From positions 1,240,001 to 1,304,000 of the forward strand of contig NZ_CP035914.1 in NCBI RefSeq assembly GCF_004209775.1: a stretch of DNA of 64,000 nt, given 5' to 3'. Numbering within the stretch: position 1 is the stretch's first letter; each line of letters begins with the position of its first letter. Shown in pieces: positions 18,936 through 27,266 of the stretch. The position numbers and the translations under genes are program-made. The stretch is from Synechococcus sp. WH 8101 (GTDB lineage Bacteria; Cyanobacteriota; Cyanobacteriia; PCC-6307; Cyanobiaceae). The notes under the pieces are model-generated. The model worked only from the letters and a program-made list of their open reading frames with translations, was not told the DNA's origin and did not search any database.

Positions 18936-20252
18936 TCAGGAGTGGCCCGCCGTGGCCTTCGGTTCGCGATAGTCGAGCCCCATGGCATGCACCAGCGGTT
19001 TGAACGGCTTGAGGTAGCGGGCCTCGTGGGGTTCGCCCGGCAGCATCCGATTCCAGTAGAGCCAGGGCAGCATCTTGGTTTTCATCAGATACATGCTCCA
19101 GCGCTCCTTGGTGGGATCCACCAGGAAGGAACTGACCGGCTTGTTCTCGTAGTTGAATTCCGCCATCAGGGTCCGGTTGTAACCCGTGATCAGGGGGCAG
19201 ACGGTGTAACCGTCGTAGTGAGCCGTCAGCGGACGCCCCTCCAGCTGAGCGATCAGGTTCGCTGCGGCAATCGGAGCTTCACCACGCACCGCCCCTGCGG
19301 TTTTTGAGGTGGGCAGCTTGGCCACATCGCCGAGGCAGAACACATTCGGCCAACCCGGGTGTTGCAGGGTCTGTTTGTCGGCTGCGGCCCATCCGCCGGG
19401 GCCCTCGCCAGCCAGGGGGCTGTTGGCCACCACCTCCGGTGCCGTCATCGGCGGCACGGCGTGGAGCATGTCGAAATGGAGCTCCTGCCGGTGGGGCTCG
19501 CCCTCCTCGGGGGTCACCTCAAACACCGCCACTTTCTTCTCGCCGCGCACCTCCACGAGATTCCAGCGGAAGCGGGCATCGATGCCGCGACGGGCCACCA
19601 CCTGCCGGAGCGTGGCGGCATAGGCGGGCACCGAGAAGATGCCAGCGGTGGCGGTGCAGAACATCACCTTGGTGTTCACCCCCACGCCGCTGCGACTCTT
19701 GAAGCGGTCATCGGCCATGTACATCACCTTCTGGGGCGCCCCACCGCATTTCACGGGGGTGCCGGGCATGGTGAAAATCGCGGTGCCGCCCTGGAAGGCT
19801 TCGATTGTTTCCCAGGTGTAGGGGGCGTAGCGATTGGAGTAGTTGCTGCAGACGCCATTGCGGCCGAGGCTCTCCACCAGGCCGGGAATCCAGTCCCAAC
19901 GGCATTGCAGCCCGGTGGCCAGCACCATGGCCTCGTATTGAATGCGCTGACCTGCATCGGTGATCACCGCGTTCTGGTCGGGATCAAACGTGCTGGCCGC
20001 CGCCTGGATCCAGGTCACACCCTTGGGAATCAGATCCGCTTCATTGCGGCGGGTGCGCTCCACCGGCATCAGTCCGCCGCCCACCAGGGTCCAGCCGGGT
20101 TGATAAAAGTGATCGCTGCTCGGCTCCAGGATCGTGATCTGCAGCGCAGGACGCTGTTTGCGAAGGAGGTTGGCCACGGTGATGCCAGCGGCACCACCGC
20201 CCACGATCAACACCTTGGTGGAGACGGTCGCAGGGGAATCAGACATGAACAA
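18936..20252 (-). CDS. sqr: Sulfide:quinone oxidoreductase, type II
   Basis: Membrane-associated flavoprotein that oxidises sulfide and passes electrons to the quinone pool. The N-terminal FAD-binding motif is VLIVGGGAAGITVANLL. Two redox cysteines lie in TPVKCGGAPQKVMYM (Cys169) and DGYTVCPLITGYNR (Cys352). These match the active-site cysteines of the mitochondrial/bacterial type II enzymes, not the classical type I. Length 438 fits. The Met at 20246 is an equal start. A Rieske protein gene lies just upstream on the same strand, suggesting a link from sulfide to plastoquinone and a cytochrome bc/b6f-type complex. Its presence implies exposure to sulfide. Confidence 0.88.
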   Translation of the reverse strand: MFMSDSPATVSTKVLIVGGGAAGITVANLLRKQRPALQITILEPSSDHFYQPGWTLVGGGLMPVERTRRNEADLIPKGVTWIQAAASTFDPDQNAVITDAGQRIQYEAMVLATGLQCRWDWIPGLVESLGRNGVCSNYSNRYAPYTWETIEAFQGGTAIFTMPGTPVKCGGAPQKVMYMADDRFKSRSGVGVNTKVMFCTATAGIFSVPAYAATLRQVVARRGIDARFRWNLVEVRGEKKVAVFEVTPEEGEPHRQELHFDMLHAVPPMTAPEVVANSPLAGEGPGGWAAADKQTLQHPGWPNVFCLGDVAKLPTSKTAGAVRGEAPIAAANLIAQLEGRPLTAHYDGYTVCPLITGYNRTLMAEFNYENKPVSSFLVDPTKERWSMYLMKTKMLPWLYWNRMLPGEPHEARYLKPFKPLVHAMGLDYREPKATAGHS

Positions 20253-20337
20253 TCAGCGATACCCAAAAGGTATGCAGACATGCGCTTCCTGACATTCCCC
20301 TGAATCGGAAGGAATCCTGCGACCTGAAGGGCCCGAC

Positions 20338-20892
20338 TCAGATCCACCAGGGAGCGCTGCCATCCCGGAAATCGGTCTCCGTCCATGGCGTCAGGCGCAC
20401 CTGGTCGTCGTCGACCTGCACGTGGTTGAGGGCGAGGGAGAGGGGGGCCGGTCCGCGCACCACCTTGCCCGTGTCGTCGTATCGGGAGCCATGGCAGGGG
20501 CAGATGAACTGGTTCGCACCGCTATCCCAGGGCACGACGCAGCCCAGGTGGGTGCAGATCGCATTAAGGCCGTAACTGCCGATGGCCTCCTCACCGGTGA
20601 CGATCAGATAGGTGGGGTCGCCCTTGAGCCCCTGCACCAGGGAGCGATCGCCAACGTCATGGGCGGCGAGCCAACCGGTGAGAGCGATCGGTTCACCCTG
20701 GGCGTTGCGAGCGAGGACGCCGCCTGCCGCAGACGCCTCCCGGCTGGGGGTCAGCATGCGCAGCACGGGATAGAGCGTGCCGAGGGCCACGCCACCAACG
20801 GCGCCGAAGCTGAGCCAATTGAGCAGCTGACGGCGTGAGGGGCTGGGCACCGAGTCCGGAAGGGAGGCACCACTGGAGGAAGCCTGGGTCAT
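20338..20892 (-). CDS. petC-like: Rieske iron-sulfur protein (PetC-like paralogue)
   Basis: 184 residues. One N-terminal membrane segment ([25 protein letters not shown], with twin-Arg RR) is followed by the Rieske domain with cluster motifs CTHLGC and CPCHGS. This is the cytochrome b6f Rieske plan. The start at 20892 (MTQASSS) matches PetC N-termini better than 20955. It is not beside petA as the main petC normally is, and it lies next to SQR, so an alternative Rieske used under special conditions is inferred. A possible operator ATCACTGTGAT lies in the divergent promoter region shared with the Kir channel gene. Confidence 0.85.
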   Translation of the reverse strand: MTQASSSGASLPDSVPSPSRRQLLNWLSFGAVGGVALGTLYPVLRMLTPSREASAAGGVLARNAQGEPIALTGWLAAHDVGDRSLVQGLKGDPTYLIVTGEEAIGSYGLNAICTHLGCVVPWDSGANQFICPCHGSRYDDTGKVVRGPAPLSLALNHVQVDDDQVRLTPWTETDFRDGSAPWWI

Positions 20893-20934
20893 GGCGGGAA
20901 AAGCCGGGATCAAAAGGTTAACCATTTTTGTAGT

Positions 20935-20950
20935 ATCACTGTGATGTGAT
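20935..20950. promoter_or_regulatory. Palindromic element in Rieske/Kir divergent promoter
   Basis: ATCACTGTGAT is an 11-base perfect palindrome (20935-20945), followed at once by another GTGAT. On the minus strand a TTGACA box (20951-20956) precedes it. Position between divergent genes fits an operator; the regulator is unknown. Confidence 0.3.
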
Positions 20951-21004
20951 GTCAATCTCGGCGCTAGGTCTGGGTTGAGATCTAGATGGAGTGGGCAGCG
21001 TCGG

Positions 21005-21886
21005 ATGGGCCGAAGTCAGCGTCTGAGGCGCCATCGCGGCATCCTCGAAACGGAGCGGCGGGGCAGCTGGTTGCAGCATTGGCGCGAGCCCTACCTGCAG
21101 GCCCTGGCGATGTCATGGCCTGTGTTCCTCGCCCTGGTCGCCGTCGCCTATGGCGCGATCAACGCCTTGTTTGCCGTGCTCTATCGCCTCGACCCCACCG
21201 GGATCGCCGGCGTCAGGGCGGCTGGCTTGAGCTGGGCTGAGGCGTTCTTCTTCAGCGTGCAGACCCTGGGCTCGATCGGCTATGGCGCCATGCATCCGAT
21301 CAGCCTGTACACCAACCTGGTGGTGACCGTGGAGGCGCTCTGCGGCCTGCTCTTCATCGCCCTCACCACCGGGCTTGCCTTTGCGCGCTTCGCCCGGAGC
21401 ACGGCCCGGATCCGCTTCTCCCAGTTGGCGGTGGTGCATGCCTACAACGGCGTGCCCACCCTGGTGTTCCGACTCGCCAATGAACGTCGCAATGGTCTGC
21501 TCGATGCCCGCCTGCGCGCCTTCCTGGCCGTCGACGAAGTGAGCAGCGAAGGGCATCGCATGCGTCGCCTGCTCCCCCTGGCTCTGGAGCGGGATCAAAG
21601 CATCGCCTTCCAGCTGATCTGGACGGGAATGCACCGGATCGATGCCAGCAGCCCGCTGTGCGGCCTGGATGGCGCGGCGCTGCAGCGCCTCAACGCCGAG
21701 CTGGTGGTGGCCTTCGCCGGGGTGGATGAAACCCTGGAGCGCCCGGTGCATGCCCGCCACAGCTGGCCTGTGGAGCGGATCGCCTTTGGGCGTTGCTTCG
21801 AAGACATGCTCGAGCATCAGGCCGATGCGACCCACATCCACTGGGAATCACTCGATCGCACCAGCCCCTGTTCGTTGACGGGGTGA
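21005..21886 (+). CDS. Inward-rectifier-type potassium channel (KirBac family)
   Basis: 293 residues. An N-terminal basic stretch is followed by a slide-helix and two transmembrane helices that flank a pore loop with the filter [10 protein letters not shown] (GYG). A cytoplasmic Ig-like domain begins [38 protein letters not shown], as in prokaryotic Kir channels. It conducts K+ by family. Start at ATG 21005; a TTG at 20975 gives a longer product. Divergent from the Rieske gene. Confidence 0.85.
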   Translation: MGRSQRLRRHRGILETERRGSWLQHWREPYLQALAMSWPVFLALVAVAYGAINALFAVLYRLDPTGIAGVRAAGLSWAEAFFFSVQTLGSIGYGAMHPISLYTNLVVTVEALCGLLFIALTTGLAFARFARSTARIRFSQLAVVHAYNGVPTLVFRLANERRNGLLDARLRAFLAVDEVSSEGHRMRRLLPLALERDQSIAFQLIWTGMHRIDASSPLCGLDGAALQRLNAELVVAFAGVDETLERPVHARHSWPVERIAFGRCFEDMLEHQADATHIHWESLDRTSPCSLTG

Positions 21887-21932
21887 CAGCGATCCCAACA
21901 CAGGGCAGCATGGGGTGCTTGAACGGAGACGC

Positions 21933-22766
21933 ATGCGACGCACTGCTCTGTTGCTGGGCAGCCTTCTGGCCCTGTCTGGTCCAGCCCATGCAGGGCTGAT
22001 GGACATCCTCGAGAGCATGCGCCCGGCCCAGCCCCAGCGCCTCGAGCCCCAGCTACCACCGTTGCCGGCCCGGCCCGGCCGAGGCAAAAACTGGATCGGC
22101 AGGCGGGCCCCTAACGCCAAGCTGCCGATCCTGGTGATGGCCGGTCATGCCGATTCCCAGCGCATGCACGGCGCTGGCACCCCCGGATGGGCGGTGGATC
22201 TGGGCGGCGCTGCACCGATGCAGGCAGGGATCACCGATGAGCTCTACTGGAATCTGCGCACCGCCAGAGCCGTGGTGGCTGAGGGGCAGAAGCAGGGTCT
22301 CAACATCCGCTTCTACGACCCGGGGATCCGCACACTGCGCAATGAAAACGATCCCCGCTCGAACTGGAGCGTCGGTGCTGAACACGCCGCGCAGGGTGGG
22401 TATGTGGTGGAGATCCACTACGACGCCTACAGCCCCCATGGCATCGGCCCAGGCATCATCCCGGCGGTGTCCTACGGCTTTTCGGTGATCGACGAAGCCC
22501 TGGCGTCGGAGTTCGGCGCCTATCCCTACGACTACCGCGGCATGCTCGGTGCGCCGCGTCGCGGCATCGCCATGCTGGAGATCGGTCAGCTCGAGGGGGC
22601 ACTGGAGGCCAGCCTGCGCGATCCCCGGCGCCGTGACACCACGTTGAATCAGATCGCAGCGCGGGTGGTGAAGGCGCTCCAGGACGGCCAGGAGCTGGCC
22701 GCCAAAGCCTCCGAGCCGACCGCCGTGTCTCAGCTCGCCAAGCCCGACATCAACCCTCGGGAATGA
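21933..22766 (+). CDS. Exported protein with N-acetylmuramoyl-L-alanine-amidase-like motifs
   Basis: 277 residues with a signal peptide (RRTALLLGSLLALSGPAHAG) from ATG 21933. The segments LVMAGHADSQ, ELYWNLRTARAVVAEGQKQGLNIRFYDPG, EIHYDAY and MLEIGQLEG give the His...Glu/Asn...His...Glu order of zinc-dependent amidase_3 proteins. Identity is low, so the enzymatic role is tentative. The location would be periplasmic. Its 3' end overlaps the convergent Tll0287-like gene by 17 bases. Confidence 0.5.
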   Translation: MRRTALLLGSLLALSGPAHAGLMDILESMRPAQPQRLEPQLPPLPARPGRGKNWIGRRAPNAKLPILVMAGHADSQRMHGAGTPGWAVDLGGAAPMQAGITDELYWNLRTARAVVAEGQKQGLNIRFYDPGIRTLRNENDPRSNWSVGAEHAAQGGYVVEIHYDAYSPHGIGPGIIPAVSYGFSVIDEALASEFGAYPYDYRGMLGAPRRGIAMLEIGQLEGALEASLRDPRRRDTTLNQIAARVVKALQDGQELAAKASEPTAVSQLAKPDINPRE

Positions 22767-23346
22767 ACACGGCGTACATGCCGCGCAGATCTCCGGGCTT
22801 GAAGTTGAAGGCCCGGTCGTTGGGGTAGTTCTCCTGAATGAAAGCGGGTCGATTCGCCTTGCTGCCATGACACGCCAGGCAGCTCGCCTGGACGTCGATG
22901 CGGCGGTAGTAGTTCACGCCCGCACCCTGCTCAGCGCTGGCTGGCTCCCAGAGCCCATTGATTTCGGGGTGCTTGGCGAAGAGATCAATCACCTCGGTCT
23001 CCTGGGCGCCGATGGGGGCATGATCGGGGTTGCGGTAGTGGCTGGCCACCTGGCGCACGGTCCAGCCGTTGTCCTGGCCAATCGCCATGGCTCTCTTGCC
23101 GACGGGCATGCACACCTCACGCATCGTGTCCATGGTGGGCTCGTCCGTACTGCCCTCCAGGGATGAGGCGAGGGAGATGCGCATGCGATCCAGCGCTTCC
23201 ATCTGATCCACGGCTTTCGCCAAGACAGCCGGGTCGACGGGAGCGGCCCCCTGGTTGGCCAGGGCGATGGCGGGCTGAACAGTGAAGAGCAGCCCTGCGA
23301 TCAAAGCAGCGAGGAGCTGCGAGAGGGGAGACGTGAGGTTGTTCAT
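22750..23346 (-). CDS. Tll0287-like c-type heme protein (DUF3365)
   Basis: Exported 198-residue protein. A signal peptide (SPLSQLLAALIAGLLFTVQPAIALA) is followed by a PAS-like domain with a Cys in MREVCMPVGKRA and a covalent heme site SCLACHG near the C-terminus. Tll0287 of Thermosynechococcus has this plan with His/Cys heme ligation and was found in a strain expressing the PsbA2 form of D1. Here it lies directly downstream of the psbA gene encoding the same type of D1, which supports a functional link. Function (redox or gas sensor, electron carrier) is unknown. Start at 23346 is chosen for the signal peptide; the longer 23397 start runs into the psbA terminator. Confidence 0.8.
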   Translation of the reverse strand: MNNLTSPLSQLLAALIAGLLFTVQPAIALANQGAAPVDPAVLAKAVDQMEALDRMRISLASSLEGSTDEPTMDTMREVCMPVGKRAMAIGQDNGWTVRQVASHYRNPDHAPIGAQETEVIDLFAKHPEINGLWEPASAEQGAGVNYYRRIDVQASCLACHGSKANRPAFIQENYPNDRAFNFKPGDLRGMYAVFIPEG

Positions 23347-23399
23347 CAGGCCGTGAGCAATGTGTTCAAGATGGCCACGCCGCTCACGGCCTGCCACCC

Positions 23400-23426
23400 A
23401 AAAAGGGCCTGGAGGATCCAGGCCCT
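23400..23426 (-). terminator. Rho-independent terminator of psbA
   Basis: Stem AGGGCCTGGA / TCCAGGCCCT (10 bp, 3-base loop) followed on the minus strand by TTTTT. It lies 37 bases after the psbA stop and before the heme-protein gene, so the two may be only partly co-transcribed. Confidence 0.75.
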
Positions 23427-23462
23427 GATGCCCTGATCAGCTGGGCGGGGTTCAAAGCCCCA

Positions 23463-24542
23463 CTAACCGATCGCAGGTGCTGTGAGCGCCACGGGTTGAC
23501 TGTCGACCGCTGCCAGATCGAGCGGGAAGTTATGCACGTTGCGTTCATGCATCGCTTCGATACCAAGACCGCCACGGTTGAGCACATCGGCCCAGGTGCT
23601 GATCACCCGACCCTGGTTGTCGAGGATCGACTGGTTGAAGTTGAAACCATTGACGTTGAAGGAGAAGCTCACCACCGCCATGGAGGCGAACCAGATGCCG
23701 ATCACCGGCCAGGCCGCCAGGAAGAAGTGAAGGCTGCGGCTGTTGTTGAAGGAGGCGTATTGGAAGATCAGGCGACCGAAGTAACCGTGGGCAGCCACGA
23801 TGTTGTAGGTCTCTTCTTCCTGGCCGAATTTGTAGCCACGGTTCTGGGATTCCGCTTCGGTGGTTTCACGCACCAGGGAGGAGGTCACCAGGGAGCCGTG
23901 CATGGCGGAGAAGAGGGCTCCACCGAAGACGCCGGCCACACCCACCATGTGGAAGGGGTGCATGAGCACGTTGTGTTCCGCCTGGAGCACCAGCATGAAA
24001 TTGAAGGTGCCTGAAATCCCGAGGGGCAGGGGATCGGAGAAGGAGCCCTGGCCGATGGCATACACGAGCAGCACGGCGGTGGCTGCAGCCACAGGGGCGC
24101 TGTAGGCAACGGCGATCCAGGGACGCATGCCGAGGCGGTAGGAGAGTTCCCACTCGCGCCCCATATAGGCGTAGATGCCGATCAGGAAGTGGAAGATGAT
24201 CAGCTGATAAGGGCCGCCGTTGTAGAGCCACTCATCGAGGCTGGAGGCCTCCCAGATCGGGTAGAGGTGCAGTCCGATCGCGTTGGAGGTGGGCACTACC
24301 GCTGCGGTGATGATGTTGTTGCCATAGAGCAACGAACCGGTCACTGGCTCACGCACGCCGTCGATGTCAACGGGGGGAGCGGCGATGAAGGCGAGGATGA
24401 AGCAGATGGCTGCCGTGAGCAGGCAGGGAATCATCAGCACACCGAACCAGCCGATGTAGAGGCGGTTGTCGGTGCTGGTGATCCAGTTCTTGAAGGCATC
24501 CCAGGAGCCAACGCGCCTGCGGGACAGGGTTGTTGAAGACAT
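23463..24542 (-). CDS. psbA: Photosystem II D1 protein, low-oxygen isoform D1'
   Basis: Core reaction-centre subunit of photosystem II, 359 residues, five transmembrane helices. Numbering matches the standard exactly. The three substitutions that mark the microaerobic D1' form are all present: Ala80 (usual Gly), Leu158 (usual Phe) and Ala286 (usual Thr). Oxygen-evolving ligands are intact (Asp170, Glu189, His332, Glu333, His337, Asp342, Ala344), as are Tyr161, His190 and His198, so it should evolve oxygen and is not a rogue D1. Glu130 is of the high-light type. Further differences include Ala162 and Leu186. It is followed by the Tll0287-like gene. Confidence 0.95.
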   Translation of the reverse strand: MSSTTLSRRRVGSWDAFKNWITSTDNRLYIGWFGVLMIPCLLTAAICFILAFIAAPPVDIDGVREPVTGSLLYGNNIITAAVVPTSNAIGLHLYPIWEASSLDEWLYNGGPYQLIIFHFLIGIYAYMGREWELSYRLGMRPWIAVAYSAPVAAATAVLLVYAIGQGSFSDPLPLGISGTFNFMLVLQAEHNVLMHPFHMVGVAGVFGGALFSAMHGSLVTSSLVRETTEAESQNRGYKFGQEEETYNIVAAHGYFGRLIFQYASFNNSRSLHFFLAAWPVIGIWFASMAVVSFSFNVNGFNFNQSILDNQGRVISTWADVLNRGGLGIEAMHERNVHNFPLDLAAVDSQPVALTAPAIG

Positions 24543-24632
24543 GAGGTAAGGAAGACAGGATGGGAACAGGCGGTGAAGAAAAATCCTCCGATCGGCTGGG
24601 GGCTGAGCGGAGGATCACCGTCCCATTCGTTT

Positions 24633-24645
24633 ATAACAGTAGCGT
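24633..24645 (-). promoter_or_regulatory. Shared element ACGCTNNYGTTAT upstream of psbA
   Basis: On the minus strand the sequence reads ACGCTACTGTTAT, about 90 bases before the psbA start, and continues as TTATAAAC, so the right half may also serve as a -10 box. The same 13-base pattern occurs before acsF and before the heme oxygenase gene. Confidence 0.45.
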
Positions 24646-24673
24646 AATGACGTACAGGTGGGGAGTCTTGACG

Positions 24674-25180
24674 ATGCGTACAAACGCTCAATTGTTCAGG
24701 CAACCGGCTCGGCTTCTGCTGGCACTGGTGCTCAGCCTTCTCGTGGTCCTGGGGGCAGCGGCCGCCACCAGCGCGGCCGCCCAGCGCTATCGCCTGCACG
24801 ACCAGAACGGTGAGGCCTGGCTCGCTGTGATGATCGAGACCGAGCCAGCGGATGCCATCCCCTGGCAGCTGCGGCTCACGGCCAGTGACATGGACCAGCA
24901 CCTAAACCACAGCGCCCCCCTCGCCCTCGCGGATGGCGTGGACCAGACCTGGTCACTCAGCAACACCAGCGCCATGATGGTGCCCTCAGAGCAGGCCGCG
25001 ATGCCGGCCGGTTCGGCCCAGTTCAGCCTGGAAGCACTCGTTCCGGCGCCTTCGGAGAATCGTCCCCTGCTGTTGCGCATCCCTCTGGAGCCGGGGGGCG
25101 AAGCCGTGATCATCAGCGACCCAGCCCTCACTGCAGCCCTGCATCGGGCAGGAGAGCACTATCCAGTACTGACCCGCTGA
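24674..25180 (+). CDS. Exported hypothetical protein, possibly DUF3122
   Basis: 168 residues from ATG 24674 with a long signal peptide (PARLLLALVLSLLVVLGAAAATSAAAQ). The mature part is beta-rich (YRLHDQNGEAWLAVMIETEP and LLLRIPLEPGGEAVIISDP). The arrangement of an opening DQNG-W strand and a closing L-IPL strand recalls the cyanobacterial DUF3122 family, but weakly. Divergent from psbA; the 3' end overlaps the convergent pentapeptide gene by 53 bases. Confidence 0.5.
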   Translation: MRTNAQLFRQPARLLLALVLSLLVVLGAAAATSAAAQRYRLHDQNGEAWLAVMIETEPADAIPWQLRLTASDMDQHLNHSAPLALADGVDQTWSLSNTSAMMVPSEQAAMPAGSAQFSLEALVPAPSENRPLLLRIPLEPGGEAVIISDPALTAALHRAGEHYPVLTR

Positions 25181-25796
25181 GATCAGCGCTGCGTAGGCGC
25201 GTGTCGCGCAGGTCGCAGCCACTCAGGTCGGCACCCCGCAGATCGGCCCCACTGAGATCAGCGCCATAGAGGCAACTGTGTCGCAAGTTGGCGCCCTGCA
25301 GGTTGACCCCCTGGAGCAGGGCAAAGCTGAGATCGGCGGCAGCGAAATCGGCGCCGCCGAGATCGGTGAGCTGGTCGAGCCCGGAGCGGAAATCCGCTTC
25401 CACCAGACGGGCGCCGCGCCAGAGGCTTCCGGCGGCCACCACGCCCCGCAGGCAGCAGCGGTGCAGGAAGGCACCAGTGAAATCGGCCTTCTGCAGGCGG
25501 GAGCCGGAGAGGTCGGCGTCATGCCAGGAGGAGCCCTGGGCGAGCACGCCGGAGAGGTCGGCGCCCCAGATCAGCGACTGCTGGAAGCAGCAGCCTTCAA
25601 TGTTGGTGCCGGCCAGACAGGCGTGACCGAAACGGGCTTCCTTGAAGCAGCCGCCGTGGAGATCACATCCGGCCAGATCGAGATCGACGCCATCAATCTC
25701 ACCGAGGCGCAATCCCGGAAATCGGGTCTGACCGGAGTTCAGTTGATCCCGCAGCTCCTCGACCGTGGTGGGCAGGGCGCTGAAACCAGCCATCAA
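25128..25796 (-). CDS. Pentapeptide-repeat protein
   Basis: 222 residues, most of it A(D/N)LxX repeats that fold as a right-handed quadrilateral beta-helix, for example GADLSGADLRGADLSGCDLRD. No signal peptide is seen. Function of such proteins is mostly unknown; some inhibit gyrase and others are structural. It is translationally coupled (4-base overlap) to the ArsR regulator gene upstream, so the two belong to one operon divergent from acsF and probably share its control. Confidence 0.85.
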   Translation of the reverse strand: MMAGFSALPTTVEELRDQLNSGQTRFPGLRLGEIDGVDLDLAGCDLHGGCFKEARFGHACLAGTNIEGCCFQQSLIWGADLSGVLAQGSSWHDADLSGSRLQKADFTGAFLHRCCLRGVVAAGSLWRGARLVEADFRSGLDQLTDLGGADFAAADLSFALLQGVNLQGANLRHSCLYGADLSGADLRGADLSGCDLRDTRLRSADLSGSVLDSALLPDAGLQ

Positions 25797-26098
25797 ACGA
25801 TGGCGCTGAGGGCATCGAGCTGTTGACGCCGGGAGGCGAGCAACAGCTTCTCGGCCTGGGCCACGAAGCGGAACACCGAGCGATCGATCACTTCGTAGAA
25901 CACCAGCGATCCTTCAGGGCGGCGCTCCACCACGCCGGCGATCGTGAGCAGTTTGAGGTGCTTGGAGACCAGGGCCTGACTCAGACCGGTTTTCTCCACC
26001 ACGGCGGTGACATTGATCGGCCCGTCGCGCAGGGCTTCCAACACCGCCAGACGGTTGGGTTCAGAAAAGACCTTGAAATAATCGGCGAGATGCTCCAT
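25793..26098 (-). CDS. ArsR-family repressor without cysteines
   Basis: 101-residue winged-helix regulator. The recognition helix is in VVEKTGLSQALVSKHLKLLTIAGVVERRPEG, followed by the wing (SLVFYEVIDRSVFRF). The protein has no Cys at all, so the thiol or metal-thiolate sensing used by ArsR, SqrR and BigR is impossible. The signal may be another ligand, or metal bound by His/Asp/Glu. It is divergent from acsF with a 124-base gap that holds an ACGCTNNYGTTAT element, so it is the leading candidate for control of this block. This role is inferred. Confidence 0.85.
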   Translation of the reverse strand: MEHLADYFKVFSEPNRLAVLEALRDGPINVTAVVEKTGLSQALVSKHLKLLTIAGVVERRPEGSLVFYEVIDRSVFRFVAQAEKLLLASRRQQLDALSAIV

Positions 26099-26168
26099 CG
26101 GGCCGCGTCACAAGCTTCAGACGCAATCATCATGGCACGGATCCGTTGATCGCCGATTCCGTGTCATC

Positions 26169-26181
26169 ACGCTTTCGTTAT
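26169..26181 (+). promoter_or_regulatory. Shared element ACGCTNNYGTTAT upstream of acsF
   Basis: Reads ACGCTTTCGTTAT and continues GGCATAG, 42 bases before the acsF ATG. The extended match to the heme oxygenase site is ACGCT-NN-CGTTATG-N-CAT, 15 of 19 bases. It lies between acsF and the divergent ArsR gene. Confidence 0.45.
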
Positions 26182-26222
26182 GGCATAGTCCTCGAAGCGA
26201 CTTGCCCTGCGCTCTCGACGCC

Positions 26223-27266
26223 ATGACAGCCACCACCAGCGGAGCACCGGCGGCTCCCCATCTTCGTGAAGACCTGCTCACACCTCGCTTCTACACCACG
26301 GAGATCGCCAAGGCCGCCCGCACGGATCTCGAGGAGCAGCGGTCCTCCTTCGAGGCGATGCTCAGTGAAATGGAGGCCGACTACAACCGCGATCACTTCG
26401 ATCGGCGAGCCCCGCTGGATCGCCTGCACGACCTCAATCCCGAGCAGAAGGGCGCTTATGAAAGCTATCTGGTGCGCTCCTGCGTCTCAGAATTCTCCGG
26501 CTTTCTCCTGTTCAAGGAGCTCTCCCGCCAGCTGCGCGACGCCAAGCGCCCGGAGCTCAGCCGTCTGTTCAACCTGATGGCCCGCGATGAGGCCCGCCAT
26601 GCCGGCTTCCTGAACCGGGCCCTGGTGGCTGAAGGGATCGAAATCGACCTGCCCTCCCTCAGTGGAAAGCGACCGATCACCTGGTTCCCGCTCAACTGGG
26701 TGCTCTATTCGGTGTATCTCTCCGAGAAGATCGGCTACTGGCGTTACATCCTGATCGACCGGCATCTCAAGGCCCATCCGGAGAACGCCTTCGCGCCACT
26801 GTTTGATTTCTTCGAGCCCTGGTGTCAGGACGAGAACCGCCATGGCGACATTTTCAACATGCTGATCCGTTGTTGGCCCGGCCTCAACAGCGGCCTGCGC
26901 GGCTCCCTGCTCAGCCGCTTCTTTCTCTGGAGCGTGTTCCTGACCCACAGCCTCACGGTGTGTGAGCGCGGTGACTTCTACCGTCTGCTCGGCATGGATC
27001 CCGACCATTTTGATGCGGAGGTGATGCGCCAGACCAATCGCACAGCCCGGCGCGCCTTCCCCCGGGTGTTTGATCTGGAGAACTCCCAGTTCCTCGCCCT
27101 GCGGGATCAACTGGTCGACACCTTCCGGCGCCTGAACAACAGCAAGCGGGATCAGCCAGGGCTGGCCGGTGCCTGGACTCGCCTCGGCCTGAGGCTGCGC
27201 TTTGGTCAGTTGTTGCTGCGCCAGTTTCTGCAGCCGATGCAGGCCAGCAACGAGGTGGCGGCATGA
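26223..27266 (+). CDS. acsF: Mg-protoporphyrin IX monomethyl ester (oxidative) cyclase
   Basis: Diiron membrane-associated enzyme that forms the isocyclic ring of chlorophyll using O2. 347 residues. Two ExxH metal motifs are seen: ARDEARHAGF (Glu123, His126) and DENRHGD (Glu204, His207), with a further Glu in CVSEFSGFLLFKEL. Location beside heme oxygenase and hemN, and next to the low-oxygen psbA, suggests it is the low-oxygen isoform (ChlAII in Synechocystis); a main copy would then be elsewhere. Start at ATG 26223 rather than TTG 26202. The next gene overlaps its stop by 4 bases. Confidence 0.92.
   Translation: MTATTSGAPAAPHLREDLLTPRFYTTEIAKAARTDLEEQRSSFEAMLSEMEADYNRDHFDRRAPLDRLHDLNPEQKGAYESYLVRSCVSEFSGFLLFKELSRQLRDAKRPELSRLFNLMARDEARHAGFLNRALVAEGIEIDLPSLSGKRPITWFPLNWVLYSVYLSEKIGYWRYILIDRHLKAHPENAFAPLFDFFEPWCQDENRHGDIFNMLIRCWPGLNSGLRGSLLSRFFLWSVFLTHSLTVCERGDFYRLLGMDPDHFDAEVMRQTNRTARRAFPRVFDLENSQFLALRDQLVDTFRRLNNSKRDQPGLAGAWTRLGLRLRFGQLLLRQFLQPMQASNEVAA

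Noticed and set aside
23463-24542. Rogue (non-oxygen-evolving) D1
   Set aside because: All manganese ligands are intact, so the D1' identity is preferred.
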